The notes: generated by a model from the sequence alone, not told the origin. DNA of 64,000 nucleotides from Tubulanus polymorphus (GCF_964204645.1 NC_134028.1:27254153-27318152); one strand, 5' to 3'; shown: positions 35,340 to 47,817, counted from the stretch's first letter. Numbers and translations are program-made.

Positions 35340-35915
35340 TACGGGGTGTCCCGCGTTCGAACCAAATAATTACTGATACTGGTTCAGAGTGGTCTTGATA
35401 CTGAATAGAGGATGTACTGGGGTATCCCGAGTTCGAACCCAGTAACTACTGATACTGATTCAGAGAGGTCCTGATGCTGATTTGATGATGTACAGGGGTG
35501 TCCCGGGTTCGAACTCAGTAGTGGTCCAAGTTGTCCTGATGCTGAATGGAGGATGTACAGGGGTGTCCCGACCGTACGGTGCTGCCGCTATGCTCATCGT
35601 TAGCGGGATTTCCATACACTAACTGAAGTCAACTCTGGCAATCGTCGTGCTGTCCAGTTATACTCCGTAACCCTTGCTTGCCAGAGTTGACTAACGTTAG
35701 TGTATGAAAATCCTGCTACCGATGAGCATAGAGGCAGCACCGTACGGTAAAATGTTGATATCTTAACAAAAGTAATTACTGATAACTGATTGGTCCTGAT
35801 GCTGAATGGAGGATGTTCAGGGTTATCCCGGGTTCGAACCCAGTAATTACTGATACTGGTTCAGAGTGGTCTTGATACTGAATAGAGGATGTACAGGGGT
35901 GTCCTGGGTTCGACC
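35340..35915 (+). repeat. T-arm-motif tandem array (B3), with foldback MITE 35571-35748
   Basis: GGTTCGAAC units as in B1, fewer in number. The array ends at GTTCGACCCCGCCACGAAAA, a joint shared with B2 but not with B1 or B4. That points to one deletion or a later exchange. Confidence 0.8.
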
Positions 35916-36000
35916 CCGCCACGAAAAATGATTAAATAACGCACACACGACTTACAGCAACATTTATCTATATGTATTCCTCATTGACATGTAACACACC

Positions 36001-36083
36001 AGGACCCAGTTCCACAGTTGTGAGTTTGGGGTAACCCATTGAAAATGAAATAACTTTAACTCACAACTGTGGAACTGGGTCCT
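36001..36083. mobile_element. 83-bp palindromic MITE (B3)
   Basis: The ends AGGACCCAGTTCCACAGTTG and its reverse complement pair for about 30 bp around a short core. It is the un-nested form of 21798-22019. Confidence 0.8.
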
Positions 36084-37304
36084 GCCCTTTTAAGAATAGT
36101 AGTTGGACCATCGAATTGAAACCCTCGCATACTATGGTAAGAAAGAATAAATGAATCCCTCAAATGGACACCAGGGGTCGCAGTTTCACAAAAAACGATG
36201 CATTTTTTAAACGAATTATTGAAGAAATTTAATCTGGATCAAATCTAACAAAAACAGATGAACTTCCTGAACTCAGCTTTTCTTTTTTGTTGATCTTTGA
36301 TAATTAATCCGGTGAACTGTACCCGCGGTACAGATGATGCGAGGGTTTCAATCAGATTTAGATGCCGCAGTTTCGCACACTGAATAGCGAGTATTTAATC
36401 CCATCGAGTCCAGTTTCACAGAGAAAGTATGAATCAATTTCAACTTGGGATTTAATTTTTTCTTCAAAATAAAATGTTTGAACGCAATTGGTTTGTGAAA
36501 CTGTACCCTAGGCTCAGTTTCTTCAAAAATATTCATTCATTGAGGCGGTAAAGTCGAATTGATTAAAGTTTTTTGAATAAATTATTTCTATGAAACTGAA
36601 CCCGTGGGATTTACGTGTGACGCACTGAGTGTGTGTGAAACTGCTGGCGTCTGTAATCACAACTAAAACAACACAGAAAATTCATCTTTATTTCAAATAA
36701 AACAGAACAACAGTTCACACGAAATATTATAGTCCCATGATAAAGAAAACCTCGATATTTCAACTTTATGGTTTCATTGATTGAGTGACTTAAAACATGT
36801 CGATATTACATCATTATACAATATGTGTATCATACAATTTTTTACAAAACCAGACCAATAAAACTGGGTCGTGGGGTACAAACAATTACAAACTAATGCA
36901 ACCAGTTATCGCTGCTTTACAGCTACATTTAATCTTCAATTTCAATTTTCACTAAAACTTTAAAACCCACTATATAGAAACTTAATAGAAGTAAAAGACA
37001 CAACATTTTGGAGTCTCTGTAGAGACCATCATCAAGTCTGAAGAATAACTAAAACAGGGAAAAACAAGTTAATTGGGAAAGTAAAGCGAGTGTTCAGTGC
37101 TAAGGTCGAGAGGTTTTGTTATTTTGTTCGTATAGGTTGTTCTAGTTATTTCTTCATTATACTTTTATTATTTTGATTCTGATTCTTGATAAATGAATTT
37201 TGCCTTTTAAATTTGCATATAACAGGGTTTAAATTATATATTCTATGCCCGAGTCAGGCTATTATTCTATTAGCAAAAATGACACCACAGCTTTGAGAGA
37301 CGAA

Positions 37305-39240
37305 TCAGGGGATGACTTGATTGTTTTTATAGATATGTGATACACAGTCTATCAAACCATCATAAACAGAACAACAGTAGGCTGCCCGTGCCGGTCGGCA
37401 CAGATAAACAATATTCATTTGGCTCCAGGTAGATGGCTGGTCCCTGTCCCTGTCAAATGGCAAATTAGTCCCGATCCCAACTTCGTCCTAGAATAGAGAA
37501 AACTTGCGTCAGCAATTATTACATAGAAAATGTTCAATTGAATTAACAGTCAAGTGGGAATTGTTTTCATGACATAATTCGGTAACTAGAATTTATAATT
37601 ACCTTATAATTCAAGATAATTCAACACCATTATTCAATCTTTGATCACTTTTCAAACTGTTCTATTGGACAAATTTCATGCTGCAAAAAATCATCATACT
37701 ATGAAAATACTAAGTAATGTATTTATAGCAGTCTGAAATTGGGGCTAAATTCTATTAGAAAATCAATCATTTTCAAACTTGTGTTGAGCAGAATTAAGCA
37801 GCATCAGCTGCAGCAGCATCAGCCGCACTGCTTCCCGGAGAATCACACATAAAAATTCTGTACAGAATAATTAAATGTTAGAATATTATGAAATTAGAGC
37901 ACAGTGGAGTGATGAAAGACTCACCATTTCTAAACTCATATCAGATAAGTTCAGTGCCATCTAGCAGGATTTCACTTCCAACAGTCATAATGTCATGAAG
38001 TTAAGAGAACTGATGATTTTCTGAGAAAATAAATTCTTAAAACGATAGCAGCAGCTTCAGCAACTAGAGCTTCTTTACTCTTTGAAGGTGAATATTTTTA
38101 ATTTCTCCAGTTCCAAAAAGTGTTGGGCGTATTGCATTCTGGAAAGAGAAAATTATGCCAGAAAATGGTTAATGAAATAGATAGAAACTGCAACTTGTTT
38201 GTGTTCGATTGACAGAAAACCTACCAGGTTAATGAGTAGTTTATCACAATGTGTCGAGTATATGCAGATTTCTGAGAGGTTTGATGGTAGCTTTAGACTG
38301 CGTCCTCAAGTAAAACGTTGATACCTGCCAACATTGACCGATCAAAACATCATTTTCTGGACTTGATTTGAAGATCACCACAAATTACTGCAATAAATCG
38401 ATATAAAACTCACCGCTTCTGACTTGTTTGATTCTTAGAGCAATATTTACTGCAAGTTCAGCTTTATTTTGGACCCTAGAATACAACAGTTGTATAATTT
38501 TGATGATTCGAACTTTGACCAGAATAGAAGTGATTGAAAATTCGCCTTCACTGATTAATGTAGCTTCTAATCAGGAAATGAGTTTATAAATGTACAGTCA
38601 AACAGAGACTAGAATCTGTAGAGATATTTACCGGTACTGTATTGGTTTTGAGGACTTAAAGCGATGTCCATCTTAAACAAATGTGAAGTGAATTCCCAAT
38701 GTTTACTGTTCACAGATTCTATCAAGGGTTCCAGATATTTCAGCTCCTAAATACGAATTTTAGAAATTTTCAGTGAAGCTGTTATGAAATAAGAGCAGTT
38801 TCACACCAAATTAAACTAAGCCGTGATCTTTGAGTGGTTGAATGCTGGAAACATGAACAGATCGAATAATTTATATAGAACAGTTCTCTAAAAATAATGA
38901 ATTTCCAAACAGGTTTTACCTGCTGCTGCCGCTGCTGGTAGCGCTGTTGCTGCATGGTGCTGGTACTGCAGGTACTGCCAGTGCTGCTGTTGCAGCTGCT
39001 GGTGGCGCTGTTGCTGCATGGTGCTGGTACTGCAGGTACTGCCAGTGCTGCTGTTGCTGCTGCTGCTGCGGTGTGTATCTCATCCTGTAACTGAGAGTAA
39101 AACAGTAATTTTTAGTTCAAAAATAATTCAAAATATCAACAGAGACTGTGAAGAATTCTGTGGAGAAATTCATTAACAGTTTTGTACTTACCTTTAAATG
39201 AGCCTGTTTAAATAGTAAATTATATTGCATTCATTTCATT
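37305..39240 (-). CDS. MED15-like glutamine/alanine-rich split gene (B3, readable copy)
   Basis: Minus-strand exons: 39192-39240, 38920-39084, 38632-38746, 38414-38475, 38225-38271, 38079-38138, 37925-37960 and 37305-37487. With ATG in exon 1 (MQYNLLFKQAH, after an in-frame TGA) the frame runs about 230 codons to TGA at 37305. This requires exon 4 to start 13 bases inside, after AAATAAAG. Exon 2 is alanine/serine then glutamine-rich (MQQQRYQQRQQ). Exon 3 reads ELKYLEPL, then LFKMDIAL. Exons 4-6 read AELAVNIALRIKQV, CDKLLINL, NAIRPTLF. From memory these resemble the MED15/ARC105 C-terminal region (KYIEPL, LSKM, IALEKLK, CQPLL...IRSPVF). A KIX domain is absent. The last exon (DEVGIGTNLPFDRD) is unrecognised. 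An AATAAA lies near 37163. The exons are supported by phase, splice sites and three copies; the family name is tentative. Confidence 0.45.
38920..39074. repeat. GCA/CTG-rich minisatellite within exon 2 (B3, two units)
   Basis: The shortest allele of the repeat at 13921-14160 and 24723-25045, with two CATGGTGCTGGTACTGCAGG units. At this length the exon joins exon 3 in frame. Confidence 0.85.
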
Positions 39241-39524
39241 CTGAAAAGAAAAAGAAACAATAATCAGTGACAATAGAGCAGAATGTAACATCTCAAATTT
39301 TCAATCAATCAGACAGAAACAGTACAGGATTTCTGTGGATTAAACTGCTGTACTTATTTCATACTGATTGAACAGTTACAGATACATGTAACATTGTGTA
39401 CAGATACAGAGTACAGATCACTGCATTACTTCATCCTGTGATTGAACAGTGATTTAATGTTCTCTCATCTTCATTAGATTCCCATCCGTCTAACTAAAAC
39501 ATCAGAACATTTCAACTCATCTAA

Positions 39525-39845
39525 CCTCCCGACCCAACCCTCCCAGACCCCATCCCTCCCGCCCTTCTTCTCTCCCATACCCCTTCAATCCTGCCTCCCG
39601 CCCCCTTCCCTCCCACGCCCCTTCCCTCCCGCCTCCTTCCCTCCCTCATCCCTTCCCTCCCGCCCTACCCGACCCCTTCCCTCCCGCCCATACCCTAGCC
39701 CTCCCTCAATGCCCCCGCACCTGGCCCTCCCTCAATGCCCTCCCACCTAGCCCTACCTCAATGCCTCCTCAACTCTCTCAATGCCCTCCCACCTGGCCCT
39801 CCCTCAATGCCCTCCCACCTAGCCCTACCTCAATGCCTCCTCAAC
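39525..39845 (+). repeat. C-rich tract with short repeats (B3)
   Basis: It starts as in B1 but its inner composition is reshuffled (CCCTTCCCTCCCGCC runs). A longer repeat, TGCCTCCTCAACTCTC, is duplicated near 39760 and 39833. Confidence 0.8.
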
Positions 39846-41090
39846 TCTCTTGTCTCCTCTTCACACACCACTCATCTGTACAATAACTACAAAACGATTT
39901 GCCATTTTTCACGATCATATCAATTTCATTTATAAATCAAAATCCTTAATCAATTGCATCATTGATGGGACTCACAGATACTTTCTCTACACATTTTGGA
40001 CACATTCAGATGACTTCAAATGATCATATGCCTGGGTTGGTCTTGAAAATCACATGGCTTCATTTTTACAGATGATTTCTTTATCAATTTCATCAAATTA
40101 TTCCTATTATTTCTACTCCCTCTAATAAGTATTCACAATATATCTCAGTTTCACGACAAGTTGCAGCAGTCGTCTGTAAACAGATTTCATTTCATCAAAT
40201 GATGCGAGTTTGAGTTGTAGAGGTTTCATCTACAAAACATCAAACCAAACCTGAGGAACTTAATGTTGTAAGGGAGGGGGACGTATATGGAGGGTTCACC
40301 CGAACAAAGGAAATAAGCCCGAACCAAATCTCCACACTCACAAAATATTGTGATAAGGGCAAACACAAACCAAGGACAAGAATGATGGCTGAGATCAAAA
40401 CAATTAAGGCTATTTATGTTGCTTCACCAATTCAACATGACGTCACTAAATGAAACCATTGTGGACTATTTCAATACTCTCTACTAGAGGTTTCATATAA
40501 GCAAGTAGTTTATGGAATCCTATTCATAAAAGTTATTAATCAATGTTTTTAAACTGCTGATGCAAAATATATACGTCATAAATAATCTGTTTGATTGTCT
40601 TTTCAAGTTAAACCCAGTCGAACGAACTCCAGCCATTTTTCCTTCATTTGCCATTTTTCGTTTTTACTCTTTTCTCTGACTTTTAGCACTTGAGTCGAGG
40701 TAGGAATAGACCCCTGCCCGCTCGCTAAGCGTGCAGGACACTAAACCTTCGAATTGCTCTCGGACCCCACTCTTTATATCAGCATTTCATGCTGTTTTAT
40801 TTTATTCACGCATTCGCTTTACATTTTTTCATATGGCTTTTCCTTATTTGTCGTCTCACTAAAATTCTCATCCGTTCCGACTGGGATCAAGTTTAATCTT
40901 TTAGAGACAAACAGCAAAAGGTTGTGTTAGTTGCACCAGCAGCAGCAGCAGCAGCTGCAGCAGCACCAGCAGCAACACTGATACAGACGAATCTTTCATT
41001 AACTACGTCATTTGTTCCATTCTCAAATATTGAGTCATGAAGGCAACAGAAATAACTTTAAAAAACTTTCAATCTATCATTTATGGCCTT

Positions 41091-41390
41091 GTTTTAGTGA
41101 CCTAAGCGTCAAATATTGGTTCATAGCCCAGGTTTGGTGACCAAAGAGTCAAAGTTTGGTTCATGGCTCAGGTTTAGTGACCAAAGAGTCAAAGTTTGGT
41201 TCAAGGCTCAGGTTTAGTGACCAAGGAGTCAAAGCTTGGTTCAAGGCTCAGGTTTAGTGACCAAAGAGTCAAAGTTTGGTTCATGGCTCAGGTTTAGTGA
41301 CCAAATAGTCAAAGTTTGGTTCATAGCCCTGTTTTGGTGACCAAAGCGTCAAAGTTTGGTCTATGGTTCTGATTTGGTGACCACGGAGGG
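41091..41390 (+). repeat. 40-bp minisatellite, about 7.5 units (B3)
   Basis: Each unit carries GGTTTAGTGACCAAAGAGTC, then AAAGTTTGGTTCATGGCTCA, and the GTGA landmark recurs exactly every 40 bp from 41100 to 41380. B1 has about two units at 16180-16245 and then lacks everything up to B3 position about 41632. The length is not a multiple of three, so it is not coding. Confidence 0.92.
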
Positions 41391-42044
41391 TAAATATAGC
41401 TCATGGCCCTCGTTAAAGGTAGGTCAGTTTTATGGCTCTGGTTTGATTAGCAAATAACGTGAGAAATTGAGCGTTGCATATGTTGAATAGGGGAATTGGA
41501 CTAAACACTCATCACTAGAATAAAGTGAAGAATTATGTTCACACTGAATGGGCTCAAAATCTTGACTAATTGATAAAATCTGAAATAATTCTGACTAATT
41601 TGAGTCTATCGGAAAATGATGCATTGATCGAAGTCTAAAAGCTATAAACTGACAAATTGATCGAGCACTGATAATATTTTAAATAACAGCGGAGGATGAA
41701 ATAACTTTCATAAACTGATATGATCGTGAAAAATGGCAAAATACACTAGATACACCTCCCCCACGCTTTATCAGAGTCTCATTGTAGTAGGAAGATTGCC
41801 GTAGCCTAACTGTAAAAACTACAACTACATCTGGTTGAATATCATTTGTTTTTATGGCTTTTAAATTCAGTAAAATATTTCCTGATAGAAGTATAATTAG
41901 TTCGCAGCCCCTTAAATTCTGTCTAGAATAGAATTATAAGTCACAGGTAGAAATAGAATATTATCCTATTCTAAAATGAATATAATAATAGAACAATAGT
42001 CTCTCCGTGTCAATCTTTGTCCCACCTAAAAATTGTACAGTTTA

Positions 42045-42796
42045 TTTCAGAAAATATGTCCCATTTTTTTGAAAAGGATAACTAATTATTAAGGATATCT
42101 ATGAATAGTGATATACTGTGCCATGAAGGCAAATGAAGAAGTGTGTCAATAAAAGTGATTACAAAACATATCACTTATTCTAATGAGTTCTATACTCTTC
42201 TTCCAAAAATGAAGAGTAGGTCTCTGTCTAAGAATCTGCAGAAAAAAGAGGAAGCAGCGATGAATGTGACTGCATCAACAATTTTCTAAGTCGTCCTATA
42301 CAGTTCTCAGTATTTACAGCCGTTTTTAAAATAGCACAGAAGAAAATACATCTTTCAGCTGGAAATGTATCAGTAAACCGCCAGATATCAACAGTAATTA
42401 TTACGTATGATTGTTGTTTCATTGAATTATTAATGAAACCGTTTTTTGATCGGAGCCAAGGAGCAGTTTGTGATCATTCAAAAAATATCACTCATTCCTG
42501 ACCACATTAAATAATGGCCCTAAACATTGAAACGTCCCAATTCAAAAATCTGGGGGCAATTATCTCATAACGATTGAGAGAAGTGACAGTGAAATAACGT
42601 GCGCACTCACCGGGGATCAAACCCGGGTCTCATAGAAATAACAACCAGTAAAATAGAACGAGTCCAATTGGCCGATGCTTATACAGCTTACTGTAACATG
42701 ACAAGTTGCAGTCACACATGTTGCGGCCACATGACGTGTTTCATAATGATTAATCCTTTCTTAGAATAATAAAAAGATGGGACACATTTTCTGAAA
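42045..42796. mobile_element. TIR element with TA flanks (B3)
   Basis: Copy of 16654-17422. Deletions near 42270-42310 and 42466 break the interior frame on both strands, which argues against a selected protein. Confidence 0.65.
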
Positions 42797-42854
42797 TATC
42801 CTGAATTTCGAGACTAAAACTACGACTAAACCACCTGTACCTGTACCTAAAACC

Positions 42855-43075
42855 CCACCCAATATCCCTCCCTCCAAAGTCCTACCACCACCCCTACATC
42901 CCTCCCGCCCTCCCTCACCCCTTCCCTCCCGTACCCTTTCCCTCCCGCCCTCGCTCACCCCTCCCTCCCGCCCTCCCTCACCCCTTACCTCCCGCCCTCC
43001 CTCACCCCTTACCTCCCACCCTCCCTCACCCCATAGCCCTACCTCCCCCAAACCTACCCACCCTCCCTAAACCCT
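42855..43075 (+). repeat. Second C-rich tract (B3)
   Basis: Repeats of CCCTCCCTCACCCCTTACC. It lies inside the right arm (43072-43275) of the 3.5-kb inverted repeat. Confidence 0.8.
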
Positions 43076-44054
43076 GTGGTTAGGTGAGATGAATGTTCTA
43101 ATGTTTTAGTTAGACGGATGGGAATCTAATGAAGACGAGAGAACATTAAATCACTGTTCAATCACAGGATGAAGTAATGCAGTGATCTGTATCTCAGTAT
43201 CTGTACACAATGTTACATGTATCTGTAACTGTTCAATCAGTATGAAATAAGTACAGCAGTTTAATCTATAGAAATTCTAACTCTCAAGATACACATGATC
43301 TGATTGTCACGAAGGAACATGATTGATAACAGTTGTATTATTGACATCAGGAACCAGTTTCATATTGATTAAAAATAACATTTGAGTTGACCACAATTTA
43401 GAAAACCTGTAAACCCGCACAGAAATAACAATCCCAATCATGAACTGATTATAGTCAAATATTCACCAAAAGAAATTTGAAATGATTGAATAAATGCAAC
43501 AGGTTTCTGAGATTTCATTTCAAAACATGGTTTATAACAAACAATATAAAATTGGTCCCTAAAAATCAATTCAACAACCGATAAATAAAGATTAATGTAA
43601 CTTATCTTGAATTTCCACATAGGCTATAGTGATTCCTGATGTCATGCTGAATCCAAGAATGATTCCCGATGTCCGGCGCGAAACCAAAAAAGTCTGATTG
43701 TGAAACACTGATTCCTTGTTGTCCTGTGCTGAATCTAAGAGTGATTCTTGTTTTCCTGTGCTGAATCAAAATTCCTGTTGAACATGTTGAAGTGATACCT
43801 ATAATAGACAAATCTAAGATTGTTTTCTTTCCTCAGAAATAACTGCAGAAATATCAAATCTAAAATTCAAACTTACAAATTAGATTGTTCACTCCAATCT
43901 GCAGTTCATTTATTCACGGGGTTTTTCTATCCACAGTTTAGGTTTTGCATCTAGAGTTGAACATGAAATATAAACAAAAAGGTAATGAAAAAATGAACAG
44001 TTTAAATATTATCTGTTTCTGAAACCAATGATCATCATCATCATCATCATCAAT

Positions 44055-44430
44055 ATCAGACGAATGGAGGCAAGTAGTGGCATCCATCCTCCCGCGGCAG
44101 TGACTCGAACCTCATGGCATCCAGATTGCCACGGTACGAAACCCTGCCACACTAGACCGAGTGCGCAGCAGCTACACGCGCAGCTTAGATAATGTCATTA
44201 ATAGCCAATCAGAAATTCAGTTTTATTTTAGCCCGGGTTTACCCATTTATAGTTCTTCCGTGAAATTTACCTCAGCGATTAACGAGCGATCTGTTTGGTG
44301 CCGCAAGATTTCGCGCGGTAAAGCTGCGCATGTACCTGCGCACCCAGTCTAGTGTGGCAGGGGGTCGTACGGTGGCTGAGTGTAGCAAGCGATGTCATCA
44401 GGTTCAAATCCCTTCCATGGGAGGATGTTG
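44055..44430. mobile_element. Foldback element with tRNA-like ends (B3)
   Basis: Copy of 18783-19150. The inverted pair is ACGGTACGAAACCCTGCCAC at 44131 and its complement ending at 44373, with B-box-like GGTTCAAATCC at 44401. Confidence 0.55.
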
Positions 44431-45510
44431 GTTGGTGTCCGACACGTTTGGACTGCTGTGGTGATTAATATCGGTTTAGCGACAGATGAAATAAACTTAC
44501 ACTGTTTTCACTATTTGATGAAATCAGTCGATGGAATCATTTTAGAACAAATTCATCACAAAACAGCGAGGTGAAGCCCATCGTGGTCTAGATATATCAG
44601 GATGGAATGACGTCGATATGCTTGACTGAGCGCCACCAGTCCAAGTGCACCGTTTGTAGGATGTTCCTCTGAAATAATTTGATTTACCACAATATCTGAG
44701 ATGGAATATTTTTCGCCATTTAAACCAATGTTACAAACACTTACCAAATATTGAAATACTGATTTCAGGGGTCCGGAAGGAGGGTGGCAATATTAAGGTG
44801 AGGATTTTGCTAAATTTCGTGTTATGGTAAAGCACGCCATTTTGATATTGCGTCATAGTGTACCTCAGATTGGGATTCCCGCCGCTAGACTGGTCACCGC
44901 CACCTGCATTCGCAAGTAGAAATGGCAACCAGTCTATTGCAGGTCTCGGCTTCTTTTCGATTATATTGAATTTTTATATTCTACGCAATATTCAAAGAAT
45001 TTATTCTAATGAAAACCACGCTCTTGGATCAAAGGCCCGTTGATTACTACTTTAGTTCTCAGAAATTCCGCTATCGTTATTCATAGGGGCAGCACTGAAC
45101 GGTTGTTATCTGATGCAGTCTTGCTATTTTACTGCGGCATGTGAGGAATACAGATTTTTCTTAAATCAAATTTCATTCATCACTCAACACAAGTTTGTTA
45201 GAAATTAATAACTCTACCAACATTAGAGCTTTATATAAGGAGAGTAAATAGTATGATAGAATCTACTTAATTCCGATCATTGGGACCAACAAAATTCATC
45301 CGTTTTATGGCAAATCCGGATTAAAAGTCATTTTCGTGTATATGAATGAATAAATTGACTGTAAATATTATCCGGATTAGACCAAAATTCGGATTAAGCC
45401 GATGCGGATTAAACGATTTAGTTTGACTGTATCAGCCAATAGAATCAGTCTTGGAATACAGAAAGACGTTCACGATTGAGTTATGTACAAATACGGATAT
45501 GAGAAAAGCT

Positions 45511-46212
45511 TAGATTCACCTCCTAAGCCATCACCCATGGAACTGGCCCCAGGGCACTAAAAAGGCAATTACCAAGAAACAAACACTGACGCGAGTGTTG
45601 GCCTGTTTAATAAACGCAGTAACCCTAGTGTTGGCCTTGTACCACACTGACCACACGTATTCACAAACTTACTCAGCCACCAGAACTCAGCAGTCTAGTG
45701 GTTAGCGTGCTCGGCTGGCATGCTGGAGTTCGCAGGTTCGAGTCCTGCTAGGGTTAGGGTTACGTTCGATCTAGGGTTAGGGTTAGTGCCTCAGGTTGGG
45801 GCTAATTTTTGGCCCAGCGAGGTATTTGTAGTACGATGATCATCTGTTTGCCTCAGGTTATTTTTTGGTGAATAGATTCTATACTAACTTATATATTTTG
45901 AACACAAATATTCTCTTTATCCTTAGAAGCCACTTTATTTAAAAGATACTTTGCTCAATAGAGTACGTAGTTTATTTCTGAATGAACGAAAGGGTTGGTG
46001 ACATTATTCAATATATATAAAAACCACAATATCTACTTTACGGTTGTTATGCAACAATTTCCACTCTTTTCCATAGGTGTCGCTTTGGATAAATGTCTAT
46101 ATCTCTTGACCCAATGGACCGATTACGATTAAACTTGATACACAGGAACTTTTATCAAGTAGCACTCGGGGTGGGTGAAATCGCTCTAGGTTGAAGTTAC
46201 ACTGTCCTAAAA
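45511..46212 (+). mobile_element. tRNA-derived SINE with leader (B4 copy)
   Basis: The SINE proper is about 45674-46212, with B box GGTTCGAGTCC. It directly abuts the membrane-protein exon at GTCCTAAAATGG, as in B1 and B3. Confidence 0.75.
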
Positions 46213-46438
46213 TGGCTCCAAACAACGTGAAATTGGTAGTTAGGCCTACTACGAGTACGGGTAGAACACAGTTTGAAATCGTATCGTTGTAGGTTATCGT
46301 AAAGAAGATGAATCCGTAGGCACCTAATACGACGGTTAACAGTACAAATATCGATATAGACACGGTTTTAGTCGACACATTGATCGCTGGGTTTAAACAT
46401 TCCTGGATATGACCATGTTTCACAATTAAATTCATCTT
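46206..46438 (-). CDS. Membrane-protein exon, two predicted helices (intact only here)
   Basis: Read on the minus strand after the acceptor CTCATTTAG, it starts AAG ATG (46433-46435) and gives MNLIVKHGHIQECLNPA, then hydrophobic stretches at about residues 24-48 (SISIFVLLTVVLGAYGF) and 57-78 (CVLPVLVVGLTTNFTLF). The frame continues into the SINE to 46097, but I end the gene part at the SINE border, where GACAGTGTAACT could serve as a donor. Loss of 8 bp in B1 and larger deletions in B2 and B3 break the copies. It is likely one exon of a multi-pass membrane protein. I do not recognise the family. Confidence 0.4.
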
Positions 46439-46487
46439 CTAAATGAGGACGACCATCGATCACGTGTCTAATCGCATCATAATGGGT

Positions 46488-47112
46488 ACGGGGTGTCCCG
46501 CGTTTCAACCAAGTAATTACTGATACTAGTTCAGAGTGGTATTGATACTGAATAGAGGATGTACAGGAGTATCCCGAGTTCGAACCTAGTAATTACTGAT
46601 ACTGGTTCAGAGTGGTCTTGATACTGAATACAGGGGTGTCACGGGTTCGAACCCAGTAGTGGTCCAAGTTGCCCTTATGCTGGATAGAGGATGTCCCGAC
46701 CGTACAGTGCTGCCGCTATGCTCATCGTTAGCGGGATTTCCATACACTAACTGAAGTCAACTCTGGCAATCGTCGTGCTGTCCAGTTATACTCCGTAACC
46801 CTTGCTTGCCAGAGTTGACTAACGTTAGTGTATGAAAATCCCGCTACCGATGGGCATAGAGGCAGCACCGTACGGTAAAATGTTGATATCTTAAAAATAA
46901 TAACTGATAACTGATTCAGAGTGGTCCTGATGCTGAATAGAGGATGTACAGGGGTGTCCCGGGCTCGAACACAGTGGTGGTCCAAGTTGTCCTGATGCTG
47001 AATAGAGGATGTACAGGGGTGTCCCGGGCTCGAACACAGTGGTGGTCCAAGTTGTCCTGATGCTGATTAGATGATGTACAGGGGTGTCCCGAGTTCGAAC
47101 CCAGCACTATTC
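46488..47112 (+). repeat. T-arm-motif tandem array (B4), with foldback MITE 46699-46876
   Basis: Same array as in B1. Two adjacent units at about 46920-47050 are nearly identical (GGGCTCGAACACAGTGGTGG), evidence of very recent local duplication. Confidence 0.8.
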
Positions 47113-47184
47113 TAGGTTGTTTCTCGAAAAATGATTGAATAACGCACACACGACTTACAGCAAAATTTATGTATATTTACTCCA

Positions 47185-47478
47185 GAGAGGATTTTGATAA
47201 AACCAATGTCTCTAGTAAACTTTGCATCATTCATGAATCTACTCAACCAAAATAAATAAAATTAAAACCAAATTTTAGAATCTACAGGGCTTCATTTCTG
47301 AATGATTATTGTTTGTTTTGGCTGGTGCGTTGTCATGGTGATGGCAAGGTGTTGATCCGATGTCTGGAAAAATAGTAATTCCTCAAAACGGAGCCAAATT
47401 TCATCCTGAAATGAATAACTACACTTATTTTCATCGATATGATAATGAAACGAGTTTATTTGAGCAAAATACGTTATA
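47185..47478. repeat. 340-bp dispersed repeat, first A3 copy
   Basis: Homologue of 3893-4239, lying right at the B4/A3 junction, so the breakpoint is at its left edge. Confidence 0.6.
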
Positions 47479-47619
47479 GAAATTTATCACAGAAATATAG
47501 AACTTGTCGATGTCGACCGCGCCCCGCTGATAAACTAGGTGAAATACCTATTGTGAGTCACCGATTTAAGTTTTTAAGTTTCTTTGTTTGAAATACCGGT
47601 ATTTTATTGGGAATATTTT

Positions 47620-47817
47620 TCACATAATTTTTCTGTGAACTATTGCACGGAAATCGCAACAAATTCCTAATTTCGTGGTATTATTTCCTGCAACTATCAA
47701 TTCGGAGCGGCATGTAAAGTCTACCGCGGGCACTATCGTGAGCTCTTTACTTGGTGCCCGGAGCGCTAAAGTCCTGTTCACCTCGATCTGCGTGGACTGC
47801 AGAACTAGCCCTCCCAA
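47620..47817 (-). other. 65-codon open frame, status uncertain
   Basis: The minus strand reads ALRAPSKELTIVPAVDFTC and so on with no stop. In A1 and A2 the same region has an in-frame TAG upstream and a shifted end, and the differences between copies change amino acids as often as not. A short hairpin (CGGGCAC...GTGCCCG) lies inside. I see no splice context and favour non-coding. Confidence 0.15.

Larger units (their letters stand above)
34118..45143. repeat. Unit B, copy B3
   Basis: A full-length B, most diverged from B1 and B2, carrying the only readable MED15-like gene. Private features are a 40-bp minisatellite with about 440 bp of sequence missing from B1 (41091-41640), a simple rather than nested palindrome (36001) and a two-unit repeat exon. 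Nothing gene-like was found in 40250-40900 or 43080-43640. Confidence 0.85.
45144..47165. repeat. Unit B, truncated copy B4
   Basis: Only the first 2 kb of B is present: SINE, intact membrane-protein exon and T-arm array. It then joins A3 at about 47166-47180. It is closest to B3 in the SINE body. It retains the AGCACTATTCTAGGTTGTTT end of the array like B1, but without the B1 MITE. Confidence 0.85.

Noticed and set aside
46097-46205. C-terminal extension of the membrane exon
   Set aside because: This part lies inside the SINE and is shared with SINE copies that have no such gene next to them.
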